64,000 bases of DNA from Arthrobacter sp. N199823. Lineage in GTDB: Bacteria > Actinomycetota > Actinomycetes > Actinomycetales > Micrococcaceae. Below, in pieces: positions 24,942 to 35,915 of the stretch. The stretch lies in the NCBI RefSeq assembly GCF_002929705.1, contig NZ_PJIN01000003.1, positions 372,001 to 436,000 on the forward strand. The letters run 5' to 3'. Position 1 is the first letter of the stretch, and each line of letters begins with the position of its first letter. A program made the translations under genes and the position numbers. A model generated the notes under the pieces. The model was not told where the DNA came from and ran no database searches. It saw only the letters and a program-made list of their open reading frames with translations.

Positions 24942-26327
24942 ATGAAGTATGCGAACTCTGTCCTGGACCTTATTGGCAACACCCCCTTGGTGAAATTGAA
25001 CAAGGTGACCGAGGGCATCGCCGCCACCGTTTTGGTCAAGCTTGAGTACATGAACCCGGGTGGTTCCGCTAAGGACCGCATCGCCGTCAAGATGCTCGAT
25101 GAGGCTGCCAAAGAAGGCAAAATCAAGCCCGGCGGCACCGTAGTGGAACCCACCAGCGGCAACACCGGTGTGGCCATGGCCATGGTGGCTCAGGCCCGCG
25201 GTTACAAGTGCGTGTTTGTGGTCCCGGACAAGGTGGGCGAGGACAAGCGCGCCGTGCTGCAGGCGTATGGCGCCGAGGTTGTGGTCACGCCCACGGCGGT
25301 CGCTGCTGACAGCCCGCAGTCCTACTACGGTGTCTCGGATCGTCTGGTTCGCGAGATTCCCGGCGCCTACAAGCCGGACCAGTTCTCCAACCAGAACGGC
25401 CCGTTGAGCCACTATGAAAGCACCGGCCCCGAGATTTGGCGCGATACCGACGGTAAGGTCACCCACTTTGTGGCCGGCGTTGGTACCGGCGGCACCATCT
25501 CTGGCACAGGCCGCTTCTTGCGTGAGGCTTCCGCGAACCGTCCCGAGTCCGACGGCGGCGAGGTCAAGATCATCGGTGCCGACCCGGAAGGCTCTGTCTA
25601 CTCAGGTGGCACGGGACGGCCGTACCTTGTGGAAGGCGTGGGCGAGGACATGTGGCCCGACTCCTACGACAAGCGCGTGCCTCACCAGATCATCGCGGTC
25701 ACGGACAATGACAGCTTCGCCATGACCCGCCGCCTGGCACGCGAGGAGGGCCTGCTCGTGGGAGGTTCCTCCGGTATGGCCGTGGTGGCCGCGCTGGAAG
25801 CTGCGAAGGATCTGGGGCCTGAGGCCGTCGTCGTCGTGCTTCTTCCGGACAGCGGACGCGGCTACTTGGGCAAGATTTTTGATGACAAGTGGATGCAGTC
25901 GTACGGCTTCTTGAAGGTCACCGATGAGCCCGCCATTGGCGATGTACTCAAGGCCAAGACCGGTCAGCTGCCGGCGCTGGTGCACATTCATCCAAACGAG
26001 ACAGTGCGCGATGTCATCAACTTGATGAGCGAATACGGCGTTTCCCAGATTCCCGTGCTCACCGCCGAACCGCCCGTGGTGATGGGTGAGGTGATTGGCT
26101 CAGTCGATGAACGCACCCTGACCGGCAAGCTGTTCCGGCACGAGGCCAAGCTGACTGACGTCATTACCGAACACATGCAGCCGCTGCTGCCCATCATCGG
26201 CTCGCTGGAACCGATCTCTGCCGCCCGCAGCAAATTGCAGGATGTGGACGCGCTGATGGTGACGTTTGTGGGGGCACCCGTCGGTGTGCTGACCCGTCAC
26301 GATCTACTTACTTACCTCAACGACTGA
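24942..26327 (+). CDS. Cystathionine beta-synthase
   Basis: 461 residues. It joins serine and homocysteine to make cystathionine, the first transsulfuration step, using pyridoxal phosphate. The PLP Lys is Lys44 in GGSAKDRIAV. The substrate loop EPTSGNTGVAMAM and the phosphate loop GTGGTISGTGRFL are intact. The last about 130 residues are a pair of CBS domains (HPNETVRDVINLMSEYGVSQ, IPVLT..), which distinguish it from plain cysteine synthase and suggest nucleotide or SAM regulation. It is followed 17 nt later by metB. Confidence 0.95.
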   Translation: MKYANSVLDLIGNTPLVKLNKVTEGIAATVLVKLEYMNPGGSAKDRIAVKMLDEAAKEGKIKPGGTVVEPTSGNTGVAMAMVAQARGYKCVFVVPDKVGEDKRAVLQAYGAEVVVTPTAVAADSPQSYYGVSDRLVREIPGAYKPDQFSNQNGPLSHYESTGPEIWRDTDGKVTHFVAGVGTGGTISGTGRFLREASANRPESDGGEVKIIGADPEGSVYSGGTGRPYLVEGVGEDMWPDSYDKRVPHQIIAVTDNDSFAMTRRLAREEGLLVGGSSGMAVVAALEAAKDLGPEAVVVVLLPDSGRGYLGKIFDDKWMQSYGFLKVTDEPAIGDVLKAKTGQLPALVHIHPNETVRDVINLMSEYGVSQIPVLTAEPPVVMGEVIGSVDERTLTGKLFRHEAKLTDVITEHMQPLLPIIGSLEPISAARSKLQDVDALMVTFVGAPVGVLTRHDLLTYLND

Positions 26328-26344
26328 TTCGCTAGGAGAACACC

Positions 26345-27508
26345 ATGACTGAAGGCTTTAACACCCGCGCCGTCCATGCCGGGCAGACCCCCGACGCCAC
26401 CACCGGATCGGTTATTCCGCCCCTGTACCAAACCACAACGTTCGCTCAGGACGGGATTGGTCAGCTGCGCAACGGCTACGAATACGGCCGAGGCACCAAC
26501 CCCACCCGCGACGGCTTGCAGACGCAGCTCGCAGCCTTGGAAGGCGGCGAATTCGCGTTCAGTTTCGCCTCCGGCCTGGCCGCTGAGGACGCCCTGATCC
26601 GCGCCCTGCTGGTCCCCGGGGATCACATCATCATGGGCAACGACGTGTACGGCGGCACCTACCGGCTCATCACCCGCGTCCTGTCGATCTGGGGCATCAG
26701 CAGTGCCGCCGTGGACATGAACGACGGCGGGGCGCTGGCTGCCGCTGTCGCCGCAGGCGGACCCGAGGGCAAGACAAAGATGCTCTGGGTGGAGACGCCG
26801 TCGAACCCCATGATGAAGATTACCGATATCGCTGCGCTCGCCGAAGTGGCTCACGCCGCGGGCGCGCTGCTGGTTGTGGATAACACCTTCGCCTCGCCGT
26901 ACCTGCAGAACCCGCTCGCACTGGGTGCCGACATTGTGGTGCACTCCACCACCAAGTACATCGGTGGGCACTCGGATGCTTCCGGTGGCGCCATCATCCT
27001 CTCCGACGCCGAAGCTGCCGAGAAGATCGGCTTTGTCCAGTTCGCCGTGGGCGCCGTTTCCGCACCCATGGAAGCCTGGCTGACCACGCGCGGGCTCAAG
27101 ACGCTCGGCGTCCGCATGGACCGCCACTGCTCCAACGCACAGAGCATCGCCGAATGGCTGCTGACCCGGCCCGAGATAGAAAAGGTCCTCTACCCGGGCC
27201 TGCCAGATCACCCCGGTCACGAGTTGGCTGCCAAGCAGATGCGCGGCTTCGGTGGCATGATCTCGGTGCAGTTCAAGGGTGGCGAGGCGGCCGCGCGCAA
27301 GGTGGCGGAGTCCACGCACCTGTTTACACTGGCCGAATCGCTGGGTGGCGTTGAATCGCTCATGAACTACCCCTCGGACATGACGCACGCATCGGTGAAG
27401 GGTACCGAGCTCGCTGTGCCGGAAAACCTGATCCGCTTGTCCGTGGGCATCGAAGACGTCGCTGACCTGCTGGCCGATCTGGAACAGGCCCTAGACGCCC
27501 TCTCCTAG
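26345..27508 (+). CDS. metB: Cystathionine gamma-synthase
   Basis: 387 residues, a fold-type I PLP enzyme of the Cys/Met metabolism family. PLP Lys204 is in STTKYIGGHSDASGG, with VHAGQTPD and YEYGRGTNPTR at the N-terminus. It is annotated as gamma-synthase (homoserine ester plus cysteine to cystathionine). The pairing with cystathionine beta-synthase makes cystathionine gamma-lyase equally plausible, and sequence alone does not separate these activities. AGGAG precedes the ATG. Confidence 0.9.
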   Translation: MTEGFNTRAVHAGQTPDATTGSVIPPLYQTTTFAQDGIGQLRNGYEYGRGTNPTRDGLQTQLAALEGGEFAFSFASGLAAEDALIRALLVPGDHIIMGNDVYGGTYRLITRVLSIWGISSAAVDMNDGGALAAAVAAGGPEGKTKMLWVETPSNPMMKITDIAALAEVAHAAGALLVVDNTFASPYLQNPLALGADIVVHSTTKYIGGHSDASGGAIILSDAEAAEKIGFVQFAVGAVSAPMEAWLTTRGLKTLGVRMDRHCSNAQSIAEWLLTRPEIEKVLYPGLPDHPGHELAAKQMRGFGGMISVQFKGGEAAARKVAESTHLFTLAESLGGVESLMNYPSDMTHASVKGTELAVPENLIRLSVGIEDVADLLADLEQALDALS

Positions 27509-27520
27509 CCTCCCGTGCAG

Positions 27521-27655
27521 ACGCTCCCTCAGATAACGGGCATTTTTGGGGAACGCTCGATCACATAATGGGCTGTTTTTACGGACGCTTCTGCACTTGG
27601 TACACACCAAGTGCAGAAGCGTTCGTGTTTTAAGCCCCGTATGTGAGCGAGCGTT
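27521..27655. repeat. Nested palindrome array between metB and the rpf gene
   Basis: A perfect central hairpin (27585-27622, arms acgcttctgcacttggt) sits within outer arms aacgctcgatcacat (27552-27566) and atgtgagcgagcgtt (27641-27655). A further degenerate direct copy (acgctccctcag... ggcattttt) lies at 27521. Each upstream copy is about 34 nt apart and is followed by a T run. It probably functions as a terminator of metB, but it is more complex than needed. Confidence 0.75.
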
Positions 27656-28719
<1,064 letters not shown>

Positions 28720-28730
28720 CCCCACCGCCC

Positions 28731-28862
28731 AACGCGGCATCACTTTACGGCCTAAATACGCCTAACGCGGCATCACTTCACAAGAAGTGATGCCGCGTTA
28801 GGCGTTAACGGCCCGAAAGTGATGCCGCGTTTGGAGTTAATAGCCGTAAAGTGATGCGGCGT
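28731..28862. repeat. Array of five copies of a 15-nt motif in direct and inverted orientation
   Basis: aacgcggcatcactt occurs at 28731-28745 and 28764-28778. Its complement occurs at 28785-28799 and 28817-28831, with a degenerate copy at 28849-28862. The central pair forms a 22-bp perfect stem (28758-28779 with 28784-28805) around acaa. It is between convergent rpf and amidohydrolase genes. Confidence 0.88.
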
Positions 28863-28874
28863 CTGTAGTGGGGG

Positions 28875-30269
28875 TTACACGCGTGAGGCTGTGGCGCCTA
28901 CCCGGGTGGCGGCGTCGTAGCTGTAAACGGGCTTACCGCCGATGAAGACCTTCATGGCCCGCTGCATAACATCCAACGGGTCGCCGCTCCACAGCACCAG
29001 ATCTGCGTTCTTGCCAACCTTCAGTGAGCCCATCTGCTCGGCGAGGCCCAAAACCTTGGCCGGGTTGATCGTGATGGCGCGCAGGGCAGTGTCCCTGTCC
29101 AGGCCCTCCTTGACCGCGAAGCTGGCCTGGTGGGCTAGGAAGTTGATGGGCACCACCGGATGATCGGTAATGATGGAAATTTCGACGCCGGCCGCCGCCA
29201 ACTTGCCCGGGTTGGCAATGGACCGGGCACGCAGCTCAGGCTTGGACTTGGTCGTGAACAAGGGGCCAATCAGCACCGGAGTGCCACGCGCAGCGAGCAC
29301 ATCGCCCAAAACGTGGGCTTCTGTTCCATGGTCAATGACCAGATCGTAGCCAAACTCATCGGCCAGCCGGATAGCTGTGGCAACATCATCAGCGCGGTGG
29401 CAGTGTTGACGCCACGGCACCTCTCGTCGCAGCACCATGGCCAGTGCCTCCATGTGGGCGTCGCGGGGGCGCGGCTCCGGCTTGGCCATCCAGTTCTGGG
29501 CGTCCATGAATGCTTGGCGGATCACTAAGGCAGTACCCAAACGGGTGGAGGGGGTCTGCTTCTTGTCCCCATAAACGGTTTTTGGATTCTCGCCCAGTGC
29601 CGACTTCACACCGCTGGGGGAGCGCAGCACCATTTCCTCGATGTAGCGCCCGTGCGTGTGCATGGCAATGGCCTGCCCGCCGATGGGGTTCCCAGAGCCC
29701 GGGTTCACATTGACGGTAGTGATACCGCCAGCCAACGCGTCATCAAAGCCAGGATCGAAGGGATCCACGGCGTCGATGGCCCGCACCCCGGCCATGACCG
29801 GATGAGTCATCTCGTTGACGTCGCTTGTGGAGCCAAGCTCACCCTCCGGATCCATGCCGAGGTGAACGTGCGCGTCAATGAAGCCCGGGAGCAGCCACTG
29901 ACCCTTCACATCCAGCACATCGGCCCCCTCAGGAACCACAATGGAAGCGCCCAGACCAAGAATCTTGCCGCCCTCAACCAGTACGGTACCGTCAAACGGT
30001 GCACCTTCCACCGGCACCACATGAGCGTTCGTGATGGCCAGAACACGCTTTTTCGCCGCAGCAGCGGCCTCCCTAATGGCGGCGCTGATGCTTGCTGTAT
30101 CGGGCTTGGGAGCAACAGCCACCGGCTTCTTTCCGCCCTTGCCCGGTTTACTTGGAACAGAACCTGGCTTGACCGGAACAGAGCCTGGCTTGCCCGCCGG
30201 AGAGGCCGCCCTGCGGGTAACGCGACCTGGGATGAAACCGGGAGTGGGGGTGGGCTGAGAGCTGCTCAT
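28875..30269 (-). CDS. Amidohydrolase-superfamily protein (imidazolonepropionase-like)
   Basis: 464 residues from ATG 30269 (AAAGG upstream). A disordered Pro/Gly/Lys-rich N-terminus (about 1-60) is followed by a metal-dependent hydrolase. The signature GFIDAHVHLG (His-x-His) is followed by RQHCHRADDV and ITDHPV, and the composite beta-sandwich ends in GKNADLVLWSGDPL. The hydrolysed substrate cannot be told from sequence. The low-complexity N-terminal tail with PGSVPVKPGSVPSKPG repeats is unusual for this cytoplasmic family. It is divergent from the SDR gene. Confidence 0.85.
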   Translation of the reverse strand: MSSSQPTPTPGFIPGRVTRRAASPAGKPGSVPVKPGSVPSKPGKGGKKPVAVAPKPDTASISAAIREAAAAAKKRVLAITNAHVVPVEGAPFDGTVLVEGGKILGLGASIVVPEGADVLDVKGQWLLPGFIDAHVHLGMDPEGELGSTSDVNEMTHPVMAGVRAIDAVDPFDPGFDDALAGGITTVNVNPGSGNPIGGQAIAMHTHGRYIEEMVLRSPSGVKSALGENPKTVYGDKKQTPSTRLGTALVIRQAFMDAQNWMAKPEPRPRDAHMEALAMVLRREVPWRQHCHRADDVATAIRLADEFGYDLVIDHGTEAHVLGDVLAARGTPVLIGPLFTTKSKPELRARSIANPGKLAAAGVEISIITDHPVVPINFLAHQASFAVKEGLDRDTALRAITINPAKVLGLAEQMGSLKVGKNADLVLWSGDPLDVMQRAMKVFIGGKPVYSYDAATRVGATASRV

Positions 30270-30430
30270 GACTGCCTTTCGTGTGCCAAGTATGGACTCC
30301 TCCAAGCTACAGCGTATTTTTGGCCACCGACGGAGCGCGACACGCGTGCACTGCGCGCAGCTCAAATGCAGCCCATACGGCACCGCTGTCACATCAGTTG
30401 TCACATCAGCAGCCTGAAGGCCCATGACCG

Positions 30431-30436
30431 TAGGCT
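30431..30436 (+). promoter_or_regulatory. -10 box of the SDR gene, predicted leaderless
   Basis: TAGGCT ends 6 nt before the ATG at 30443. Confidence 0.6.
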
Positions 30437-30442
30437 GGTTCA

Positions 30443-31192
30443 ATGCATAAGAAAATAGCTCTCATCACCGGCGTGGGCCGGACCGTGGGCATTGGCGCCG
30501 CAGTTGCCCGCGCGCTCGCCGCCGACGGCTGGGACCTGGTCCTGAACTATTGGCAGGCCTACGACGCGCGCATGCCCTGGGGTGTCCAGCCCGACGACGT
30601 CTCCGTCCTCACCGCCGAACTCGAATTGGCCGGTGCCCGGGTGTGGGCGTTCCCGGCAGATCTGGGTGACCCGTCCGCCGTCGACCGTCTCATGGAGGCG
30701 ATCGCGCAGGAGGCGGGGACGCTCACGGGCATGGTTATGTCGCATTGCGAATCGGTGGATTCGGGCATTCTGGACACCTCGTTGGAGAGTTTTGAACGGC
30801 ATTTCGCCGTCAATACCCGCGCTAATTGGCAGTTGATTGCCGCGTTCGCCCGTCAAGTGAAGCACGACGGCGGCGCGATCGTTGCGCTGACAAGTGACCA
30901 CACAGCGTTCAACCTGCCGTACGGCGCCTCCAAGGGCGCCCTCGACAGGGTGGTAATTGCGGCCGCGCGTGAATTGGGCGGGCAGGGCATCAGCGCCAAC
31001 GTGCTCAACCCCGGCCCCGTGGATACAGGCTGGATGGATGAGGGAACCCGCACAGCGATGACCGCCCTGCAACCGGGTGGCCGGCTCGGCACGCCCGAAG
31101 ATGTGGCTCCCACTGTCGCTTTTCTGCTCTCGCCAGGCGGGCGGTGGGTCAGTGGGCAGTTGATCAAGGCCGACGGCGGTTTCTCCGCCTAA
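30443..31192 (+). CDS. Short-chain dehydrogenase/reductase (SDR)
   Basis: 249 residues with a Rossmann fold. The cofactor loop is atypical (ITGVGRTVGIGAAV), resembling the FabI-like or atypical SDR spacing rather than TGxxxGxG. The catalytic YGASKGAL (Tyr/Lys) and a Ser in ALTSDH are present, and the C-terminal LSPGGRWVSGQLIKADGG is typical of 3-oxoacyl-ACP-reductase-like enzymes. The substrate is not determined. The start is fixed by the leaderless-type promoter. Confidence 0.88.
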   Translation: MHKKIALITGVGRTVGIGAAVARALAADGWDLVLNYWQAYDARMPWGVQPDDVSVLTAELELAGARVWAFPADLGDPSAVDRLMEAIAQEAGTLTGMVMSHCESVDSGILDTSLESFERHFAVNTRANWQLIAAFARQVKHDGGAIVALTSDHTAFNLPYGASKGALDRVVIAAARELGGQGISANVLNPGPVDTGWMDEGTRTAMTALQPGGRLGTPEDVAPTVAFLLSPGGRWVSGQLIKADGGFSA

Positions 31193-31195
31193 GCT

Positions 31196-31282
31196 CTTTG
31201 CGTCTGCGCACGGTTAAGTGTGAATCCTGCGCCACTTGCTCAGCTGCGTACCATTCACTGTTAACCACGCGCAGACGCAAAG
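31196..31282. terminator. Long imperfect hairpin after the SDR gene
   Basis: ctttgcgtctgcgc / gcgcagacgcaaag outer arms and inner ggttaagtgtgaat / attcactgttaacc pairing span 87 nt, directly after the SDR stop and before kdpF. Confidence 0.75.
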
Positions 31283-31414
31283 TGACTTCCTGTCAGGAAG
31301 GCGTCAAAATTACCGCAGCCAGCGTAAAGAACACGTAAAAACAAGCTCCAAGCCCACGCCACGGGTGTGCGATTGAGTCAAGACATCAACGCACATTGTG
31401 AAAGTAGGTTTGCT

Positions 31415-31507
31415 GTGGATTTAGTGACGTGGCTAATTTTGGGGCTGGTGGGACTGGCCTTGCTGGTCTATCTGCTGGCCGCCCTCATTCGCCCCGAGAA
31501 GTGGTGA
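31415..31507 (+). CDS. kdpF: KdpF, small subunit of the K+-transporting ATPase
   Basis: 30 residues, too short for routine gene calling. A GTG start with AGTAGG upstream begins a single membrane helix (LVTWLILGLVGLALLVYLLA) with the C-terminal IRPEKW motif. KdpF stabilises the KdpABC complex in the membrane. It lies 9 bases before kdpA. Confidence 0.92.
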   Translation: MDLVTWLILGLVGLALLVYLLAALIRPEKW

Positions 31508-31516
31508 CCGGCCACC

Positions 31517-33172
31517 ATGGATCTTAACGTTTTCTCGCTGGCCACCCAGCTCGCCGTCTTGATAGTGGTGCTGGCTGCCCTGCACCAGCCACTGGGCAAA
31601 TATCTTGCCAACACCTTCACCAGTCACAAGCATTTGGCTGTGGAGCACGGACTCTACAAGCTCTCCGGCGTTGACGCCCACGCCGACCAACATTGGAAGG
31701 TGTACCTGCGTTCGCTGCTGGCGTTCAGCGTGGTGTCCATCGTGTTGCTGTTCCTGGCTCAGCTGTTGCAGCGTTTCCTGCCCCTCAACCAGGGTATGGG
31801 GGCAGTGGACCCTTGGGTTGCCATGAATACGGCAGTCTCCTTCGTCACCAACACCAACTGGCAAACATATGTCCCGGAAACCACTCTTGGCTTCGGGATC
31901 CAGATGATGCTGCTTGCTGTGCAGAACTTCCTCAGTGCAGCTGTGGGGCTGGCGGTTGTGGTGGCCCTGATTCGCGGACTCACAAGGGCCCAAACCAGCA
32001 ATCTGGGCAACTTTTGGGTTGACCTAGCGCGCGGCACCCTTCGCGTCCTGCTCCCAATGGCAATTGTTGGCGCGGTTGTCCTGATCATCACCGGTGTCAT
32101 CCAAAACTGGGGCGGCACCAACATCCACACTCTCGTCACGGGTGCCCAGCAGACGGTTCCGGGTGGTCCGGTGGCTTCGCAGGAGGCCATCAAGCTTCTG
32201 GGAACCAATGGTGGCGGCTACTTCAACGCTAACTCCGCCCACCCGTTCGAAAACCCCACGGCTTTCAGTAGCTTGTTCCAGGTATTCCTGATCCTGGTTA
32301 TTCCGTTCTCACTGCCGGCCATGTACGGGCGCATGGTGGGCGACAAACGCCAGGGCTACACAGTACTGACAGTGATGGTGGCATTCTGGCTGGCGTCCAC
32401 AATATTCATGTCGTGGGCCATCGGCGCCTTCAACGGTAGCGGCACCAGCGTGGGTGAAGGATTTGAGCAGCGTCTGGGCGTTGCACCCAGCGCCCTGTTC
32501 GCCACCGCCACCACCCTGACCTCAACGGGGGCCGTGAATGTGGCCCACGATTCCCTGCCGCCCCTGGCCGGCGGCTTGGCCATGCTGAACATGATGCTGG
32601 GGGAGATTGCTCCCGGAGGGGTGGGATCCGGCCTATACGGGATGCTGATCCTTGCCGTGGTGGCTGTCTTCATTGGTGGCCTCATGGTGGGGCGCACCCC
32701 GGAGTTCTTGGGCAAGAAGATTGGCGCACCCCAGATGAAGCTGGTGGCCCTGTACATCCTGGTCACCCCCACATTGGTACTGCTGGGCACGGCCATCACC
32801 GTGGCAACGCCCGCACTAGCAGCAGCGGCGCCCGCCGAAGGCCCGCATGGCTTCAGTGAAATCCTGTACGCCTTCACTTCAGCTGCGAACAACAACGGCT
32901 CGGCCTTTGGCGGCATCACCAGCTCCGGTCCGGGGCTTGCCACCATGCTGGCGCTGGCCATGCTTATTGGCCGCTTCCTGCCCATAGCGCTGGTGTTGGC
33001 GCTCGCCGGCTCCTTGGCGAAGCAACGCAAAATCCCCGCCACAACAGGAACCCTCGCCACCCACGGACCGCTCTTTGCCGTGTTGTTGGGCGGTATCTCC
33101 CTGATCCTGACCGCACTCACCTACTTCCCCGCGCTCGCCTTGGGCCCGGCTGCAGAAGGACTCCTGAAATGA
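31517..33172 (+). CDS. kdpA: KdpA, potassium-binding channel subunit of the Kdp ATPase
   Basis: 551 residues with about 10 membrane helices. The four selectivity-filter loops are recognisable ([43 protein letters not shown]), as expected for the K+ transporter-like subunit. It overlaps kdpB by 4 bp (ATGA). Confidence 0.98.
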   Translation: MDLNVFSLATQLAVLIVVLAALHQPLGKYLANTFTSHKHLAVEHGLYKLSGVDAHADQHWKVYLRSLLAFSVVSIVLLFLAQLLQRFLPLNQGMGAVDPWVAMNTAVSFVTNTNWQTYVPETTLGFGIQMMLLAVQNFLSAAVGLAVVVALIRGLTRAQTSNLGNFWVDLARGTLRVLLPMAIVGAVVLIITGVIQNWGGTNIHTLVTGAQQTVPGGPVASQEAIKLLGTNGGGYFNANSAHPFENPTAFSSLFQVFLILVIPFSLPAMYGRMVGDKRQGYTVLTVMVAFWLASTIFMSWAIGAFNGSGTSVGEGFEQRLGVAPSALFATATTLTSTGAVNVAHDSLPPLAGGLAMLNMMLGEIAPGGVGSGLYGMLILAVVAVFIGGLMVGRTPEFLGKKIGAPQMKLVALYILVTPTLVLLGTAITVATPALAAAAPAEGPHGFSEILYAFTSAANNNGSAFGGITSSGPGLATMLALAMLIGRFLPIALVLALAGSLAKQRKIPATTGTLATHGPLFAVLLGGISLILTALTYFPALALGPAAEGLLK

Positions 33173-35298
33173 AGCTAGATACACTGCTGGCGGCGCTGCC
33201 CCTGGCTTTCCGCAAGCTCAATCCCCGCCAAATGATCCACTCCCCAGTCATGTTTACGGTGCTGATCGGCTCCATTGTCTGCACCGCCGTGAGTATCCAG
33301 CAGCTGGCCATTGGCTCCGACTCGGCAGTATTTTCCATCATTGTCACGGTGTGGCTCTGGCTGACGGTGCTGTTTGGCAATCTCTCCGAGGCCATAGCCG
33401 AAGGGCGTGGCAAGGCGCAGGCCGACAGTCTCCGTGCCGCCCGCACCTCAGTCATGGCACGACGCCGGACCCGGGCCTTGGTGCCCGCCGGCCAGGCAGG
33501 TGCGGGCCGGGACAGTGACGGAAACACAGTGTATGACGAGGAACTCGTGCCCGGCACCGACCTCGAGGTGGGTGACATCGTGATCTGTGAAGCTGGCGAT
33601 CTGATCCCCAGCGACGGCGACGTCATTGAGGGCCTGGCCAGTGTGGATGAATCGGCCATCACCGGCGAATCCGCCCCGGTCATCCGCGAATCAGGCGGGG
33701 ACAGAAGCTCCGTCACCGGCGGCACCATGGTGCTCTCGGACAGGATCGTCATCCGGATTACGGCAGCCAGCGGCAAGACGTTCCTGGACAGAATGATCTC
33801 CCTGGTGGAAGGTGCCACTCGGCAAAAGACGCCGAACGAAATCGCGTTGAACGTGCTGCTCGCCTCGCTGACCATCGTGTTCGTCGTCGCCGTTATGACG
33901 CTTGCGCCGATGGCCAACTTCGCCAGCGCCCTACCCACCCCCGTGGTTCTGGTGGCGTTGCTGGTCTGCCTGATCCCCACCACCATCGGTGCCCTAGTGC
34001 CAGCCATCGGCATTGCCGGCATGGACAGGCTGATCCAACGCAACGTCCTAGCCACCTCCGGCCGTGCCGTGGAAACTGCCGGCGACATCACTACCCTCTT
34101 GCTAGATAAAACTGGCACCATCACCTATGGCAACCGCCGCGCCGTGAACTTCATAGCGGCCGACGGCGTGAACCAGCAGGTGCTCATCGAGACGGCACGT
34201 TTGTCCTCCCTGGCAGACGAGACACCCGAGGGTCGTTCCATCGTTGAGCTGGCGCTTGGCGACCCCGGATCGAAAGGAGCGCAGGATGTCACGGCCCAAC
34301 TGACCGTTGATGTTGACGTGATTGAGTTCAGCGCTGTCACCCGCATGAGCGGGCTCAACCTACCGGTGGGGCACCCTGCCAACTCAACCTCAGCGGTACT
34401 TGAGGTACGCAAGGGTGCTGCGTCCGCCGTCGAACGCTATGTGAAGGAACGCGGCGGATTCCTGCCCCAAGAACTTGCGGAAGCCGTGGCGAACATTTCC
34501 GGGACCGGCGGAACGCCGCTCCTGGTGGCCACGTACAACGGCGAGCGCGCACAGGCTTTGGGCGTCATCCATTTAGCGGATGTGGTCAAGCCTGGCATGA
34601 AGGAACGGTTCGCCGAACTGCGGGCCATGGGCATCAAGACCATCATGATCACCGGTGACAACAAGATCACCGCTGCCGCCATTGCCGCCGAGGCCGGGGT
34701 GGATGACTTTGTTGCCGAGGCCACCCCGGAGGACAAGCTGGCGGTCATCAAGGCCGAGCAGGAGGCCGGACGGTTGGTGGCCATGACGGGGGATGGCACC
34801 AATGATGCCCCCGCCCTGGCGGCGGCGGATGTGGGTGTGGCCATGAATTCGGGCACCAGTGCGGCCAAGGAAGCGGCCAACATGGTGGATTTGGATTCGG
34901 ACCCCACCAAGCTCATTGACATTGTGGGCATTGGCAAGCAGCTGTTGATCACGCGCGGATCGCTGACCACATTTTCGGTGGCGAACGACGTGGCCAAATA
35001 CTTTGCCATTGTGCCGGCCTTGTTTGCCGCCACGTTCCCCGGGCTGGGGCTGCTGAACATCATGGGGCTGGCCTCACCCGAGAGCGCCATCCTCTCAGCG
35101 GTGATCTTCAACGCCCTTGTCATCGTGGCACTTGTACCCCTGGCGCTGCGCGGGGTGAAGTATCGGGCTGTCTCGGCGGCCCGTGCCCTGTCGCGGAACC
35201 TGCTGATCTTTGGGCTTGGCGGCGTCATTGCCCCGTTTATCGGCATCAAACTCATCGACCTGCTGGTCTCCCTCATCCCCACGATTGCCCAGCGCTAG
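33169..35298 (+). CDS. kdpB: KdpB, P-type ATPase catalytic subunit
   Basis: 709 residues. The phosphorylated Asp313 lies in LLDKTGTIT. The actuator TGES motif is in [13 protein letters not shown], the hinge is in [18 protein letters not shown], and K+/ATP-coupling helices surround them. It drives K+ import through KdpA. Full length for the family. Confidence 0.98.
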   Translation: MKLDTLLAALPLAFRKLNPRQMIHSPVMFTVLIGSIVCTAVSIQQLAIGSDSAVFSIIVTVWLWLTVLFGNLSEAIAEGRGKAQADSLRAARTSVMARRRTRALVPAGQAGAGRDSDGNTVYDEELVPGTDLEVGDIVICEAGDLIPSDGDVIEGLASVDESAITGESAPVIRESGGDRSSVTGGTMVLSDRIVIRITAASGKTFLDRMISLVEGATRQKTPNEIALNVLLASLTIVFVVAVMTLAPMANFASALPTPVVLVALLVCLIPTTIGALVPAIGIAGMDRLIQRNVLATSGRAVETAGDITTLLLDKTGTITYGNRRAVNFIAADGVNQQVLIETARLSSLADETPEGRSIVELALGDPGSKGAQDVTAQLTVDVDVIEFSAVTRMSGLNLPVGHPANSTSAVLEVRKGAASAVERYVKERGGFLPQELAEAVANISGTGGTPLLVATYNGERAQALGVIHLADVVKPGMKERFAELRAMGIKTIMITGDNKITAAAIAAEAGVDDFVAEATPEDKLAVIKAEQEAGRLVAMTGDGTNDAPALAAADVGVAMNSGTSAAKEAANMVDLDSDPTKLIDIVGIGKQLLITRGSLTTFSVANDVAKYFAIVPALFAATFPGLGLLNIMGLASPESAILSAVIFNALVIVALVPLALRGVKYRAVSAARALSRNLLIFGLGGVIAPFIGIKLIDLLVSLIPTIAQR

Positions 35299-35315
35299 AT
35301 CTAAAGGACATCACA

Positions 35316-35912
35316 ATGAACGCTTATGGACGTCAACTTTTCACGGCTTTGCGATTCCTGCTGTGCGCCACCTTGTTGTTGGGGCTGGCTTACCCGGCGC
35401 TTGTCTTTGGGCTGGGCCAGCTAGTAGCTCCGGCTCAGGCCAACGGATCCATCATCACCGCCGGTGGGCAGGCTGCCGGGTCTTCACTGTTGGCCCAGCC
35501 GGTGACCGGCACTGCCTACTTCTTCCCGCGGCCCTCGGCTGTGGGCTGGGACCCGGCGACGTCGTCGGCCAGCAACCTAGGACCCAACCAGGCCGCGCTG
35601 GTGGAGGCGATGGCCACCAACCGCGCAGAGGTAGCGGCACGGGAGAAGACATCCATGGATGCCGTGCCTGTTGACGCAGTCACGGCCAGTGGCTCCGGGC
35701 TGGATCCTGATATCTCCCCGGCATACGCAGCCCTGCAGATGCCGCGCGTGGCCGCCGCCAATGGGCTCAGCGAAGCGGCCGTACAGGAGTTGATTGCGGA
35801 GAACACGAGCACCGGGGTGAACGCTTTTCTGGGCCAGTCATCGGTGAACACCACCACCTTGAACGCAGCCCTGGCGGCTGTGCAGAAAACTGCTAAAGGC
35901 CTGCGAGAATAA
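35316..35912 (+). CDS. kdpC: KdpC, Kdp ATPase accessory subunit
   Basis: 198 residues. One N-terminal membrane helix (about 12-32) is followed by an extracytoplasmic domain with the family motifs YFFPRPSAVGWDP, SGSGLDPDISPAYA and LQMPRVAAANGL. It is thought to raise the ATP affinity of KdpB. AAAGGA precedes the ATG. Confidence 0.97.
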   Translation: MNAYGRQLFTALRFLLCATLLLGLAYPALVFGLGQLVAPAQANGSIITAGGQAAGSSLLAQPVTGTAYFFPRPSAVGWDPATSSASNLGPNQAALVEAMATNRAEVAAREKTSMDAVPVDAVTASGSGLDPDISPAYAALQMPRVAAANGLSEAAVQELIAENTSTGVNAFLGQSSVNTTTLNAALAAVQKTAKGLRE

Positions 35913-35915
35913 ACT

